Shown here: one piece after another, positions 38,718 through 47,719 of the stretch
Numbering within the stretch: the stretch's first letter is position 1
Layout: each line of letters begins with the position of its first letter
NCBI GenBank assembly: GCA_019057475.1
Contig: DXJO01000038.1
Span: 20,801-84,800, forward strand
Reading direction: 5' to 3'
Length of the DNA stretch: 64,000 nucleotides
From: Candidatus Thorarchaeota archaeon
Lineage (GTDB): Archaea > Asgardarchaeota > Thorarchaeia > Thorarchaeales > Thorarchaeaceae
Translations under genes and position numbers: made by a program
Notes under the pieces: model-generated
The model's input: the letters and a program-made list of their open reading frames with translations, nothing else
What the model was told of the DNA's origin: nothing
Databases searched by the model: none

Positions 38718-39860
38718 TCAGCTAAGTATTGCCTCCAGATAATAGAGCAACATCTGATTTAGAAAGAATGTAACCAGTATCAGTGCTAGAGCACCAACAG
38801 CTTTCAACATCAGTGTGAGATCCGAAGGCCATGTCTTCATTTTCTGGACTTGCTCGAATAATTGGGTCAACTGCAGACTCACAAGTGTCAGCTGTTGAGA
38901 CGGAGGATCATTCTTCATTGGCGAAGTTGCCAAGTACCTCCTGATATCAGAGAGCACTGTATTGACCTCGTTGCTGACTTCCCCTAGGTGTTTCCTCTTC
39001 TCCTCATCGAGCACCTTGTGAATATAATATTGAGGAGCAAGAAAGAACACGCAGATCGTTCCCACAGCCATGATGAGTCCTAACGCGGGTATGAAAGCTG
39101 TTAACGGGTTCGCTTGACCCACTGTATGAACAACATAGACAAGAAGCGGCATTATCAACAGCAGCAGCGTGGAATACATGAACACACCTTGGAGGAGCAC
39201 TTCAGAGAAGGTAACAAGTCCGCCGGCTCGATCGGGTGATATTGGTTCCACGGAGATTTTCAAAGTTCTCCCAATCTCTTTTGAAACCGAAATAATTACG
39301 AGGCCTATCCAGATTGCTATTCCAAACATTGGCAGCATGACCAGGCTGAACTCCACAATTGCAAGGTACAACCATGGAAACGAGAATGGAGGAAAGGGAA
39401 GAAGACCGTTAGGCATGGTCGGCATGACAAAGAGAAAAATCGAAGCGATCGCGAGAATGACGAAAGGTATCCCGGGCAAAATACCCCTTGGGCTGCTCAA
39501 CCGTTTGAATATACCATTGAGATATTCTTCGAATTCATCATCCTCAATCACAAAGACATACCTAATCTCTCTAATTTTCATCTCTAATGTCCTGTAGTAG
39601 CTATCTAGGAAATACAGACCCACTGCTATAATCAATGAAAAATCCAACTGGGCAAGATGGATAAACGAGAAGAATATGTCTGCCAGATTTCCTGTAGATG
39701 CAGCCACTACCAAGAAGATTAGGTACGTTGTAGCCCAGACCACCAAGATAGATTGTCTGAGTGTAAATGGGCCCTTCGAAAGAACCGCAATTATTGGGTG
39801 CGCTCTATTTTGATTCACAGACGACCCCAATTGCACACGATTCCGCTCCCGGATATTCAT
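38718..39860 (-). CDS. multi-TM membrane protein, unknown function
   Basis: Multiple hydrophobic segments in a 380-aa ORF. Confidence 0.65.
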   Translation of the reverse strand: MNIRERNRVQLGSSVNQNRAHPIIAVLSKGPFTLRQSILVVWATTYLIFLVVAASTGNLADIFFSFIHLAQLDFSLIIAVGLYFLDSYYRTLEMKIREIRYVFVIEDDEFEEYLNGIFKRLSSPRGILPGIPFVILAIASIFLFVMPTMPNGLLPFPPFSFPWLYLAIVEFSLVMLPMFGIAIWIGLVIISVSKEIGRTLKISVEPISPDRAGGLVTFSEVLLQGVFMYSTLLLLIMPLLVYVVHTVGQANPLTAFIPALGLIMAVGTICVFFLAPQYYIHKVLDEEKRKHLGEVSNEVNTVLSDIRRYLATSPMKNDPPSQQLTLVSLQLTQLFEQVQKMKTWPSDLTLMLKAVGALALILVTFFLNQMLLYYLEAILS

Positions 39861-40284
39861 TGATACCGCCCCTTTTGTATCTCACGTTCCATGGTAGTTG
39901 GCCAGTGAAATCGTGTCACATGCCCAGAATCCACCTCAAGTGTATTCGGAAAGGCGAAGAAAAGTACTACGAGCAAGCTGTTTCTATAAACAAATGGCCA
40001 ATATAATAAAAATACTAAACGCTACCTTTTCTTGAGAAACACTACGGCAATGATGACGATTGGCAGCATGAAGAAGGCAACCCTGGAGAGGGGCCAGGAT
40101 TGAATCCACTACATAGGGCAAGTGATTTATTACAAAGATGGCGTATTGTTATTTCGCGTTTTGGATTCATGAAAAGCCTCAAGTTCTTGGACGGCATTCG
40201 CTGCCAGTAGAAACCTAGTATCAGTCGAAACAAGCCATGTCAATCCAATGATAGATTATAGCGAAGCACAATTAATGGTCCAGG

Positions 40285-41514
40285 TCATTTCTTGCGAGTC
40301 GGATGCGACTTTGCTGATATAATGCAAATAACGTCTCGATCCTTGAGAGCGTGCTTGTCACTGATTTGCATCTTTGTCCGTGCATCGATGGCATGTATGA
40401 AGCTATCCATTAGATCTGTATGAATGACGCCAGCGAATTCCTTAGCTGTTATTCCTTTGGGCACCAAAAAGACATCTGGCAAGACGTTTCCATCCCCATC
40501 CGCAAGGGCATTGGCATCGTGCACGGGGTAGACAGTTATCATATCTAGGAAATCGAAAACGGCTTTGTTCAACAGGTTCTGTACACCAGTGCCTCCATGC
40601 TTCTTGAGAATCTCTTCTCTTATCTTCTCCAGCTGAGCCAGCTCGGCCTCATTGAGCACATCGGCTTTCGTTATCTCGAAATCATCATCGCCGGGGATGT
40701 AGCGAATCACACCTTTCTTGTCCAAATCCTTGAGCGCCTTTTCAGCCAGAGCGCTCACGGGAACGACCAGTAGCTCGGGAAAGGTCTCCTGCAGGCGCTT
40801 GAAGTTCTTTTCAGAAGTGGGCCTGTCAATCTTGTTGGCCGCTATGATTATCGGCTTTGCTATCCTCTGCAGAGTCCTGACGAATTCCTTTATCTCTTCT
40901 TCAGTCCAGTTATCTGCAGCTTCGGCCTTCAGTCCTGTGTCCCGAACTGCCTTGAGTATGTGTCCTCTGGATATCTTGAGCCCCGAGAGTTTCTCCAGAA
41001 GTAACTCATCGAGTTTCGCTCCTTCAGCTCTAACCCGCCCAACGATTCTCTTCCAGTCTTTCTGGACAATGGCTAGTGTCCACGCAGTAATCTCTTCCTC
41101 CAAGAACTTCACATCTTCAACGGGATCATGACTGCCTGCATCCATCTCTTGGCCCTCGGCGTCCAAGGCCCCGCTAGCGTCAACAATATGAATCAGAACA
41201 TCTGCCTGTCTAAGGTCGTCCAGAAACTGATTACCCATCCCCCTCCCCGCATGAGCACCTGGTACTAAGCCTGGCACGTCAATCATCTTGATGGGTACAA
41301 GCCTGATGCCATCAATACAGATCGAATTCTGTGGGTTATCTGTCACATCGAAGTCTCTACATGCGCACTGCGTTCGGACATGGGTCACGCCCAAATTAGC
41401 CTCGATTGTTGTGAATGGATAACTCCCTACCTTGAAATCGGTCATACAGGCTGCATTTGTGAAAGATGTCTTGCCACATGAAGGCTTGCCAACTATACCA
41501 ACACTGAATCCCAT
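40285..41514 (-). CDS. OBG/YchF-type GTPase with TGS-like C-terminus
   Basis: 'GIVGKPSCGKTSFTNA', 'KMIDVPGLVPGAHAGRGMGNQFLDDLRQADVLIHIVDASG', 'IIAANKIDRP'. Confidence 0.93.
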   Translation of the reverse strand: MGFSVGIVGKPSCGKTSFTNAACMTDFKVGSYPFTTIEANLGVTHVRTQCACRDFDVTDNPQNSICIDGIRLVPIKMIDVPGLVPGAHAGRGMGNQFLDDLRQADVLIHIVDASGALDAEGQEMDAGSHDPVEDVKFLEEEITAWTLAIVQKDWKRIVGRVRAEGAKLDELLLEKLSGLKISRGHILKAVRDTGLKAEAADNWTEEEIKEFVRTLQRIAKPIIIAANKIDRPTSEKNFKRLQETFPELLVVPVSALAEKALKDLDKKGVIRYIPGDDDFEITKADVLNEAELAQLEKIREEILKKHGGTGVQNLLNKAVFDFLDMITVYPVHDANALADGDGNVLPDVFLVPKGITAKEFAGVIHTDLMDSFIHAIDARTKMQISDKHALKDRDVICIISAKSHPTRKK

Positions 41515-41646
41515 CGTGACTCACTTCCCTTGTACATTACTAGATTGCTCACCCTACATGATAAATCATTACTCTAACGTCTAGATAACACGTTCTCCTC
41601 TCTCGGCAGTCTAAGCGCTTCTCTCGTTCCATACCGATGAGTTTTT

Positions 41647-41686
41647 ATGAATCCAGATTCACAACCTAGTATGAATCCAGATTCAT
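41647..41686. promoter_or_regulatory. two 16-bp palindromic operators 24 bp apart
   Basis: ATGAATccagATTCAc at 41647 and ATGAATccagATTCAT at 41671, directly upstream of the ORF at 41704. Confidence 0.6.
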
Positions 41687-41703
41687 TATACAGGGTGTGA
41701 AAA

Positions 41704-42177
41704 ATGGCGAAAATTTGTGTAACCTCTCAAGGTAACGACCTAGCTGCTCCTATCGATCCTCGGTTTGGTAGATGCGCTTACTTTATTATAGCCGACTCAG
41801 AAACCATGCAATTCGAGGCTATCTCTAACTCGGCCATGCGTGCCTCTGGCGGTGCCGGTATCCAAGCCGCACAGACGGTTGCATCAATGGGTGTGGAAGC
41901 CGTGATTACTGGTAGTGTTGGCCCAAACGCCTATCCCGCACTTCAGAATGCTGGCATTGAAATCATGACTGGCGTATCAGGCACAGTTAAGGATGCAATC
42001 GAGAGCTTCAAGCAGGGATCACTGACCAAGCTTGCTACTCCCGGACCGACCCAAAAGGGTTACGGAGTTGGAATGGGTGGCGGCATGGGTGGCGGTATGG
42101 GCCGTGGTGGCGGGCGTGGTCGCGGCGGAGGACGTGGTGGAGGACGTGGCGGCGGTGGAGGTCGCGGTAGGTGGTAG
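41704..42177 (+). CDS. NifX/NifB-like dinitrogenase Fe-Mo cofactor family protein with Gly/Arg-rich tail
   Basis: NifX-like fold sequence plus GGMGGGMGGGMGRGGGRGRGGGRGGGRGGGGGRGRW. Confidence 0.8.
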   Translation: MAKICVTSQGNDLAAPIDPRFGRCAYFIIADSETMQFEAISNSAMRASGGAGIQAAQTVASMGVEAVITGSVGPNAYPALQNAGIEIMTGVSGTVKDAIESFKQGSLTKLATPGPTQKGYGVGMGGGMGGGMGRGGGRGRGGGRGGGRGGGGGRGRW

Positions 42178-42548
42178 AAATGACGAGTAAAGTCTTAATC
42201 CCAACTGATGATTCAGAAGGAAAAGTGGTTGCTGCGCATTTCGGTCGCGCTCAATACTTCACGGTATTTGATTTAAACGACGATGGTTCGGTTTCTGCTA
42301 AAACGGTTCATGCCAGTACTAGCGAACACTCAGGCGGTAGGGGACATGCGCACGATAATGTGCTGAACTACCAGCCTAACGTCATTATCGTAAGCGGGAT
42401 GGGCCCCCGAGGAATTAGAAGTTTCGAGAGTCAGAATATTGCTGTCCTTAGGGCAAACAGCCACTCAGTCGATGACGTCGTAGCCTCTTTTGTCAAGCGA
42501 GAGCTTGAAGAGCTCACGGAAGGCTGTGCAGACGCACATCACAAGTAG
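42171..42548 (+). CDS. NifX-like dinitrogenase Fe-Mo cofactor family protein
   Basis: 'LIPTDDSEGKVVAAHFGRAQYFTVFDL', GHAHD.. Confidence 0.78.
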   Translation: MVEMTSKVLIPTDDSEGKVVAAHFGRAQYFTVFDLNDDGSVSAKTVHASTSEHSGGRGHAHDNVLNYQPNVIIVSGMGPRGIRSFESQNIAVLRANSHSVDDVVASFVKRELEELTEGCADAHHK

Positions 42549-42562
42549 ACAGCAATCAAATC

Positions 42563-43411
42563 GTGGAGAAGTGCATCCTGTTGATTGTTGCAGTGGCTAG
42601 TGGAAAGGGTGGTACAGGCAAGACCACCGTGGCAGTAAATCTTGCTCTTTCAATCGGAAGTGCAAGGCTGCTTGATTGCGATGTTGAGGAACCGAATGCG
42701 CATACTCTGCTTCATCCTGCAGACATAGAATCAGTTCCCGTACTATCTCCAACCCCAGTGATTGATTCTGAGAAGTGCACATTATGTGGCAAATGCGCTG
42801 AATTCTGCGAGTTCAACGCACTCTTTGTAGGAAAAACAGACGTTCTTGTCTATGAGGAACTCTGTCATTCTTGCGGTGGCTGCACACTTGTTTGCCCTGA
42901 GAAGGCTATCACCGAAGTCGGAAGGCAGGTCGGTGAAGTACACTCAGCTGACATTGGCGATATTAAGTTGGTCTATGGCGCCTTGAAGGTGGGAGAACCC
43001 ATCGCTACCACTTTGATTAAGGCAGTGAAGAATGAGATAGATCCAAAGGCTATCAATATCCTAGATGCTCCACCAGGAACTGCCTGCCCTGTGATCGAGG
43101 TCATGAGGGAGAGCGACTACGTGATCCTCGTTACAGAACCAACGCCCTTCGGACTTCACGATCTCGCGATGACTGTCGATGTAATTCAGAAACTGGGAAT
43201 TCCATACGGTTTGATAGTGAATAGAGCTGGCATTGGCGACGATAAGGTTCGCGCGTACTGTGCAGAACAAAATATACCAATACTTCTTGAGATTCCCTTT
43301 GACAGGAAGATTGCCGAGTTGTACTCCAGAGGAGTGCCTTTTGTTCTGGAGATGCCCGAATGGCCAGAGAGATTCAGGGCTGTATTCGAAGATATCAAGG
43401 AGGCGCTCTAA
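42563..43411 (+). CDS. MinD/Mrp-type ATPase with inserted 4Fe-4S ferredoxin domain
   Basis: ASGKGGTGKTTVAVN; CTLCGKCAEFCEF; CHSCGGCTLVCP. Confidence 0.9.
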   Translation: MEKCILLIVAVASGKGGTGKTTVAVNLALSIGSARLLDCDVEEPNAHTLLHPADIESVPVLSPTPVIDSEKCTLCGKCAEFCEFNALFVGKTDVLVYEELCHSCGGCTLVCPEKAITEVGRQVGEVHSADIGDIKLVYGALKVGEPIATTLIKAVKNEIDPKAINILDAPPGTACPVIEVMRESDYVILVTEPTPFGLHDLAMTVDVIQKLGIPYGLIVNRAGIGDDKVRAYCAEQNIPILLEIPFDRKIAELYSRGVPFVLEMPEWPERFRAVFEDIKEAL

Positions 43412-43412
43412 G

Positions 43413-44279
43413 ATGGTCGTTGAGATTGCCATCATAAGTGGGAAGGGCGGCACGGGGAAAACAACGATAGCTGCTGCTTTCGCAGCCATTGCAGGCAACC
43501 TAATACTGGCGGACTGCGATGTCGATGCGCCCGATCTACACATTCTCCTTCATCCAGAAATTGTGACCAAGACGGATTTTGTGGGCTCCAAAGTCGCCTA
43601 CATAGACCCAGAACTATGCACTGAATGTGGGCTCTGTTCGGAGCATTGTCGCTTTGAGGCTGCACACCCTCCAGAGATTGACCGAATGGCATGTGAAGGC
43701 TGTAGTGTCTGCGCCTTTGTATGTCCTGAGCATGCAGTAGAGATGAAAGACCGCGTGTCTGGACATCTATTCGAGTCAACTACGCGCTTCGGACCGATGT
43801 CTCATGCAAAGCTGCTGCCTGGTGAAGGCAACTCAGGAAAGCTAGTCACAGATGTGAGACAGCTTGGCATGAAGCTCGCTTCGGCCGCTGGAAAGACGCG
43901 AATCCTTATCGATGGATCTCCGGGAATTGGATGCCCAGTAATCGCAACAGTCACTGGACTTACCATGGGGGTTGTCGTCACTGAGCCTACACTCAGTGGG
44001 GTTCACGATATGGAGCGCATTCTTTCTTTGCTGCAGCGCTTCAACGTGAAATCCGGAGTGATAATCAACAAGTACGACATTAACATAGAAAATACAGAGC
44101 AGATTGAGAAGTACTGTGCAAGCATTGGGGTCACAGTTCTCGGTCGAGTTCCATTCGACCGAACCATGACAAAATCAATGGTCGCCGCAAAGACGGTACC
44201 TGAGTTCGCACCCAAGCACGAACTCACAGAAATCTTGACTAAGATCTGGGGTAGAATTGAAAAGAACCTACCCAAATAA
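43413..44279 (+). CDS. MinD/Mrp-type ATPase with inserted 4Fe-4S ferredoxin domain (paralogue)
   Basis: ISGKGGTGKTTIAAA; CTECGLCSEHCRF; CEGCSVCAFVCP. Confidence 0.9.
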   Translation: MVVEIAIISGKGGTGKTTIAAAFAAIAGNLILADCDVDAPDLHILLHPEIVTKTDFVGSKVAYIDPELCTECGLCSEHCRFEAAHPPEIDRMACEGCSVCAFVCPEHAVEMKDRVSGHLFESTTRFGPMSHAKLLPGEGNSGKLVTDVRQLGMKLASAAGKTRILIDGSPGIGCPVIATVTGLTMGVVVTEPTLSGVHDMERILSLLQRFNVKSGVIINKYDINIENTEQIEKYCASIGVTVLGRVPFDRTMTKSMVAAKTVPEFAPKHELTEILTKIWGRIEKNLPK

Positions 44280-44322
44280 GAAGCGGGAGCGAAGGTGGGA
44301 CTAGTCCCACTCCGCCTTTCGC

Positions 44323-44631
44323 CTATTGCTGCTCTAGTTCCTTCATTCTCTCTTCTATTCGAGAGAGGGTTTCCTGCAACGACTTTAGCTGGGCTTCCAT
44401 CATGTCCTTCTGTTGCTGCAGTGTCTGAATGTTACTAGCAACAACTGGTCGCGCAGCTGCACTGCTTCCTACAGCTGGATTCCAGTAACCTAGACTCCAG
44501 CAGGAGCCCGGCCCATAGAGCCAGCCCGGTCTCTCCCATGGGGGGAGATGACTGAACGGTCCATTGCCTGGCCAACGGCCTCTACCGCCGCCACCACGAC
44601 CGCCTCTGCGACCATAACCACCATATGCCAT
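44323..44631 (-). CDS. DUF5320-like Gly/Arg-rich protein
   Basis: 'MAYGGYGRRGGRGGGGRGRWPGNGPFSHLPPWERPGW' plus C-terminal coiled coil. Confidence 0.75.
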   Translation of the reverse strand: MAYGGYGRRGGRGGGGRGRWPGNGPFSHLPPWERPGWLYGPGSCWSLGYWNPAVGSSAAARPVVASNIQTLQQQKDMMEAQLKSLQETLSRIEERMKELEQQ

Positions 44632-44650
44632 TTTTCCAATTCACCTTCAA

Positions 44651-44698
44651 GTTCCTATTTTTGTGCATATACACAACATTATTTCTGTGCATAGGAAC
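44651..44698. promoter_or_regulatory. nested operator between divergent genes
   Basis: GTTCCTAT(44651)..ATAGGAAC(44691); TTGTG-N6-CACAA at 44661-44676; TGTGCATA direct repeats at 44662 and 44686. Confidence 0.6.
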
Positions 44699-44742
44699 GA
44701 ATTTAAGTATGTCGCTTATGATGACTAACGGCGCGGCGACTC

Positions 44743-45090
44743 ATGCAAATCGAGCACCGCATGTGGGTGAACTCAATGCATAGAAGACGAAGGGGTCAAA
44801 GAGGTAGATTTCCAATTCAACCTAACATCAAAGAACATCCTATGGCACGCCGGTTGATTCCTGAACCCTTAGTAGATGATAGAGCACTATACCTAGATCT
44901 TGCGGAAGCTGAAACTCTCAGGTTAGTCGATTTGGAAGGACTGTACCAGGAGCAAGCCGGAGCGGTCATGGGTGTATCCAGGGGCACAATATGGCGGCTT
45001 CTCTTCAGCGCGCGGCAGAAGGTGGTGCGGTCAATCTATGAGGGGCGCCCATTGGTGATTGGACTTCCTGATAGTCCCGATGAGAACTGA
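44743..45090 (+). CDS. DUF134-family predicted DNA-binding protein
   Basis: 'EAETLRLVDLEGLYQEQAGAVMGVSRGTIWRLLFSARQKV'. Confidence 0.85.
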   Translation: MQIEHRMWVNSMHRRRRGQRGRFPIQPNIKEHPMARRLIPEPLVDDRALYLDLAEAETLRLVDLEGLYQEQAGAVMGVSRGTIWRLLFSARQKVVRSIYEGRPLVIGLPDSPDEN

Positions 45091-45351
45091 GCGGCGCTCT
45101 TGCAGCCGCGGAATAGTATTCAATCTGTCCTGTCCGTTTGTTAAGTACCAGTAGTAAAATCGTTACCGTTGAGCGGCACGTTTCGACAGTCGAGATACCT
45201 TGCTCCCTCTTGCTTTTGCTAGGCCGCGTTGGAACACCACTAGAACGCATCCTTGAAGCACTCTGTCGTGCTACACTGGCTTATATGTAAGATTTCAAAG
45301 TTGATATTGGAGAGGAACGTGATTCAGTCAAGTGTGTCTAGCCATCCGGTA

Positions 45352-45756
45352 ATGGTCGATGAGTTTGTTCTACTGCGCAGGCCAGCCGTTCCTCGCTTTT
45401 GGGATTCTGATGCAAGGCCGCATGTTGCTGCCATACTGGATGATCCTGTGACTGGAAAGAAGATGCGGTACTATCTGTCTACATTTCCTCAGGGCAATGT
45501 CACAGGTCGCATACCGCTTGAGGTAGTTGATATAGACGCACTTGGGCTTACAGAAGGCACCGGCCTTGAGGTGCGATTTGATGACATGAGATCCAATCTA
45601 TACAAGCTGGAGCTTGTCGAGAATGTGCCATGCTGGCGATGGGTAGGCCGCAGTAGAGGACTGCAGGATGTCGAATACCCGCCGTCCATTGAAAGAGCGT
45701 GGGGGAATCTCGTGTACGATGCCACAGCTGGAGCAGACGAGCTCGTGAAAAAATAG
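45352..45756 (+). CDS. hypothetical protein
   Basis: Conserved-looking ORF; probable start ATG 45352 or GTG 45319. Confidence 0.5.
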   Translation: MVDEFVLLRRPAVPRFWDSDARPHVAAILDDPVTGKKMRYYLSTFPQGNVTGRIPLEVVDIDALGLTEGTGLEVRFDDMRSNLYKLELVENVPCWRWVGRSRGLQDVEYPPSIERAWGNLVYDATAGADELVKK

Positions 45757-45826
45757 ACCGTTCTCTCACTTGACCAGCTTTTTCGTAGGATAGAAAAACA
45801 TTGACCTCATTGCTACAGAGGAAGTG

Positions 45827-46114
45827 CTAATGGACAACTTCCAATTGCTCCTTCTCAATCCCCTTGACAATCTCAAGGATTCGTCTTCCTCTGGCACTTA
45901 TCCTGTAGAAGTCACCCGCTTCAGTGAATACATGATCTACAAGTGCAAGTCTGTCCAGGTTTGCAACTGCTCTTGAAACCTGCGGATTGTGTGAAACTCT
46001 CAACGCTTTTTTCAAACTTGTGAACGTCATCTCACTCTCACCTAATGATTCCAAGATTTTCAATGACCATTTATGATTCAATACTTCTTTCAATATATCA
46101 ACAGTATTAGTCAT
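45827..46114 (-). CDS. winged-helix transcriptional regulator (ArsR/HxlR-like)
   Basis: 'MTNTVDILKEVLNHKWSLKILESLGESEMTFTSLKKALRVSHNPQVSRAVANLDRLALV'; start trimmed because the longer ORF runs through operator palindromes. Confidence 0.7.
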   Translation of the reverse strand: MTNTVDILKEVLNHKWSLKILESLGESEMTFTSLKKALRVSHNPQVSRAVANLDRLALVDHVFTEAGDFYRISARGRRILEIVKGIEKEQLEVVH

Positions 46115-46130
46115 TTCAACCACACAACCA

Positions 46131-46167
46131 GTAACATTAGCGTTACCATCAGTAACAATAACGTTAC
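46131..46167. promoter_or_regulatory. two GTAAC-N6-GTTAC palindromes 21 bp apart between divergent genes
   Basis: gtaacattagcgttac (46131-46146) and gtaacaataacgttac (46152-46167). Confidence 0.65.
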
Positions 46168-46210
46168 TTGGCGATTTAAGTATATCCATTGATTCATACA
46201 AGGTTGTAGC

Positions 46211-46813
46211 GTGGTAAGAGCGATGTTTCGTGAGGAACTCAGTGAACAAGGCAAAGCAGAAGATCAAAACATCGCCCTCTGGAAACGTGATCACGTTGTC
46301 TTTCTTCTTGGCTCCGGTTTTCCCCCAGAAGCCTTGGAATTCAGGAAGAAAGCAGGGAAGGCGCTCAAGGACCGTGGATACGATATTCTTGTGATGGGGG
46401 AGCTAGATGGGGCTCCGACTGAAGATGACAGCAAGGAGCTTGCAAATGAGAAGTTTCGGCGAATATTGAAGAACTATAGACCGAACTTGTTTCTAATTCT
46501 GGTCAGTCAGAGTCTGCCAGCTGCCAATGGGGTGACCTACGAGATTGCCACACTTATTGAAAGACATGGAATCAAGAAGGCAAGTAGTATGATTCGTATG
46601 TGTGCCAAGAAGATAAAATCTGATGGGGACTCGGATCAGAGCGTGATTAATGAATTGATTTCAGCTGTAATTCATTACATGATGTACCTACAACTACTCA
46701 ATCAGGCTGGCTTCAAACTGGATGTCATTGAAGAGGATTTCTTGTGGACCGCAACCCTTGAGATAACTAAGGAACCAGATGAACAGCTCTTCGATATTCT
46801 CATCCCGTCCTAG
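46211..46813 (+). CDS. TIR/SLOG-like nucleotide-binding-fold protein (tentative)
   Basis: 'HVVFLLGSGFPPEALEFRKKAGKALKDRGYDILVMGEL...PNLFLILVSQSLPAANGVTYEIATLIERHG'. Confidence 0.5.
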   Translation: MVRAMFREELSEQGKAEDQNIALWKRDHVVFLLGSGFPPEALEFRKKAGKALKDRGYDILVMGELDGAPTEDDSKELANEKFRRILKNYRPNLFLILVSQSLPAANGVTYEIATLIERHGIKKASSMIRMCAKKIKSDGDSDQSVINELISAVIHYMMYLQLLNQAGFKLDVIEEDFLWTATLEITKEPDEQLFDILIPS

Positions 46814-46972
46814 TCTGGAACTCTCGTGTTCCTTGGCAGGTCAAGATTATTACTAGTCTGGTTGATTTATGTAATCAGACTGTGAACGCCCTTCTGATAT
46901 CAGCAGGCTGTGTTTGGCAAGTATTAAAACCAAGCTCATCAATAGGTTATGCTCACTCAAGGAGGTGAAAGA

Positions 46973-47266
46973 ATGCCTATCTTTGTAATCCTTGCAAAGT
47001 TCACAACTGAAGGTATCAAGGGAATAAAGAAAGCCCCAGAGCGGCTTAAGGCTGCTCAAGAGATTGTCAAATCTGTTGGTTTTGAGATTAAGGGCGCTTA
47101 CTATACGATGGGCCGATACGACTATGTTGCCATTGTCGAGGGACCATCTGTCGAAGCCGCGATGAAAGGTCTGTTCATGCTTGGTACTGGAGGAGTAGTT
47201 AAGACCGAAACTCTTGTTGGACTCTCAATGGAAGAAGCTTTGAAGGTCATTTCAGAGCTACCTTAG
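46973..47266 (+). CDS. GYD-domain protein
   Basis: 'MPIFVILAKFTTEGIKGIKKAPERL...GYDYVAIVEGP'-like pattern; ggaggtga ribosome-binding site upstream. Confidence 0.8.
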   Translation: MPIFVILAKFTTEGIKGIKKAPERLKAAQEIVKSVGFEIKGAYYTMGRYDYVAIVEGPSVEAAMKGLFMLGTGGVVKTETLVGLSMEEALKVISELP

Positions 47267-47492
47267 TGAGTCCTCCCTGGTATATGTCAATTAGCACTGG
47301 CACCGCATCAAGTAGAATGCACCATAGTCCACCCGCCAGTTGAACATTCCTGTGTCGTCAATTTTCCGGTGTGCAATTCACCATCAGCCATTTTTAGTCT
47401 CTTTTGTTTCATGGAGTATGCACCTATTTGGTGGCTTGTTACAAACTGAGCGAGATCCAGAATGCAATCCACAGTATCATCATCGGCGGGTT

Positions 47493-47514
47493 TGGAGAAA
47501 TGGTGGCGGGTGGT
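47493..47514 (+). repeat. tRNA-3'-end-like repeat copy 1
   Basis: ggagaaatggtggcgggtggtc. Confidence 0.6.
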
Positions 47515-47719
47515 CGATTCGGATGGCCAATCTCGAGGCTATGGGCCCTACGGGATACGAAGGTATGCGAACGCCCTTCTGGGCAACATTCATCTCCTTA
47601 TGATACGACGTAGTTATGGACCCGATTGGGCGTCACACAATCGCCTGGTATGATTCTGTTCGCCCTGCTGCTTCGAGTTCGAAATCTGTGAACGCATCGA
47701 CACGGCATCAAGAGCGGAG

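Noticed and set aside
40042-40233. 63-aa minus-strand ORF
   Set aside because: Another frame reads WPLSRVAFFMLPIVIIAVVFLKKR*, suggesting a decayed membrane-protein end; not enough to annotate
43233-43412. 60-codon N-terminal extension of the second MinD-type ATPase
   Set aside because: Overlaps the preceding gene out of frame; ATG 43413 gives the canonical MinD start (MVVEIAIISGKGGTGKTT)
47497-47600. Repeat copy 1 plus downstream sequence as a full minus-strand tRNA
   Set aside because: ggtggcgggt..gattcgg looked tRNA-like but no consistent T-stem and no matching acceptor 5' strand (ACCCGCC) downstream
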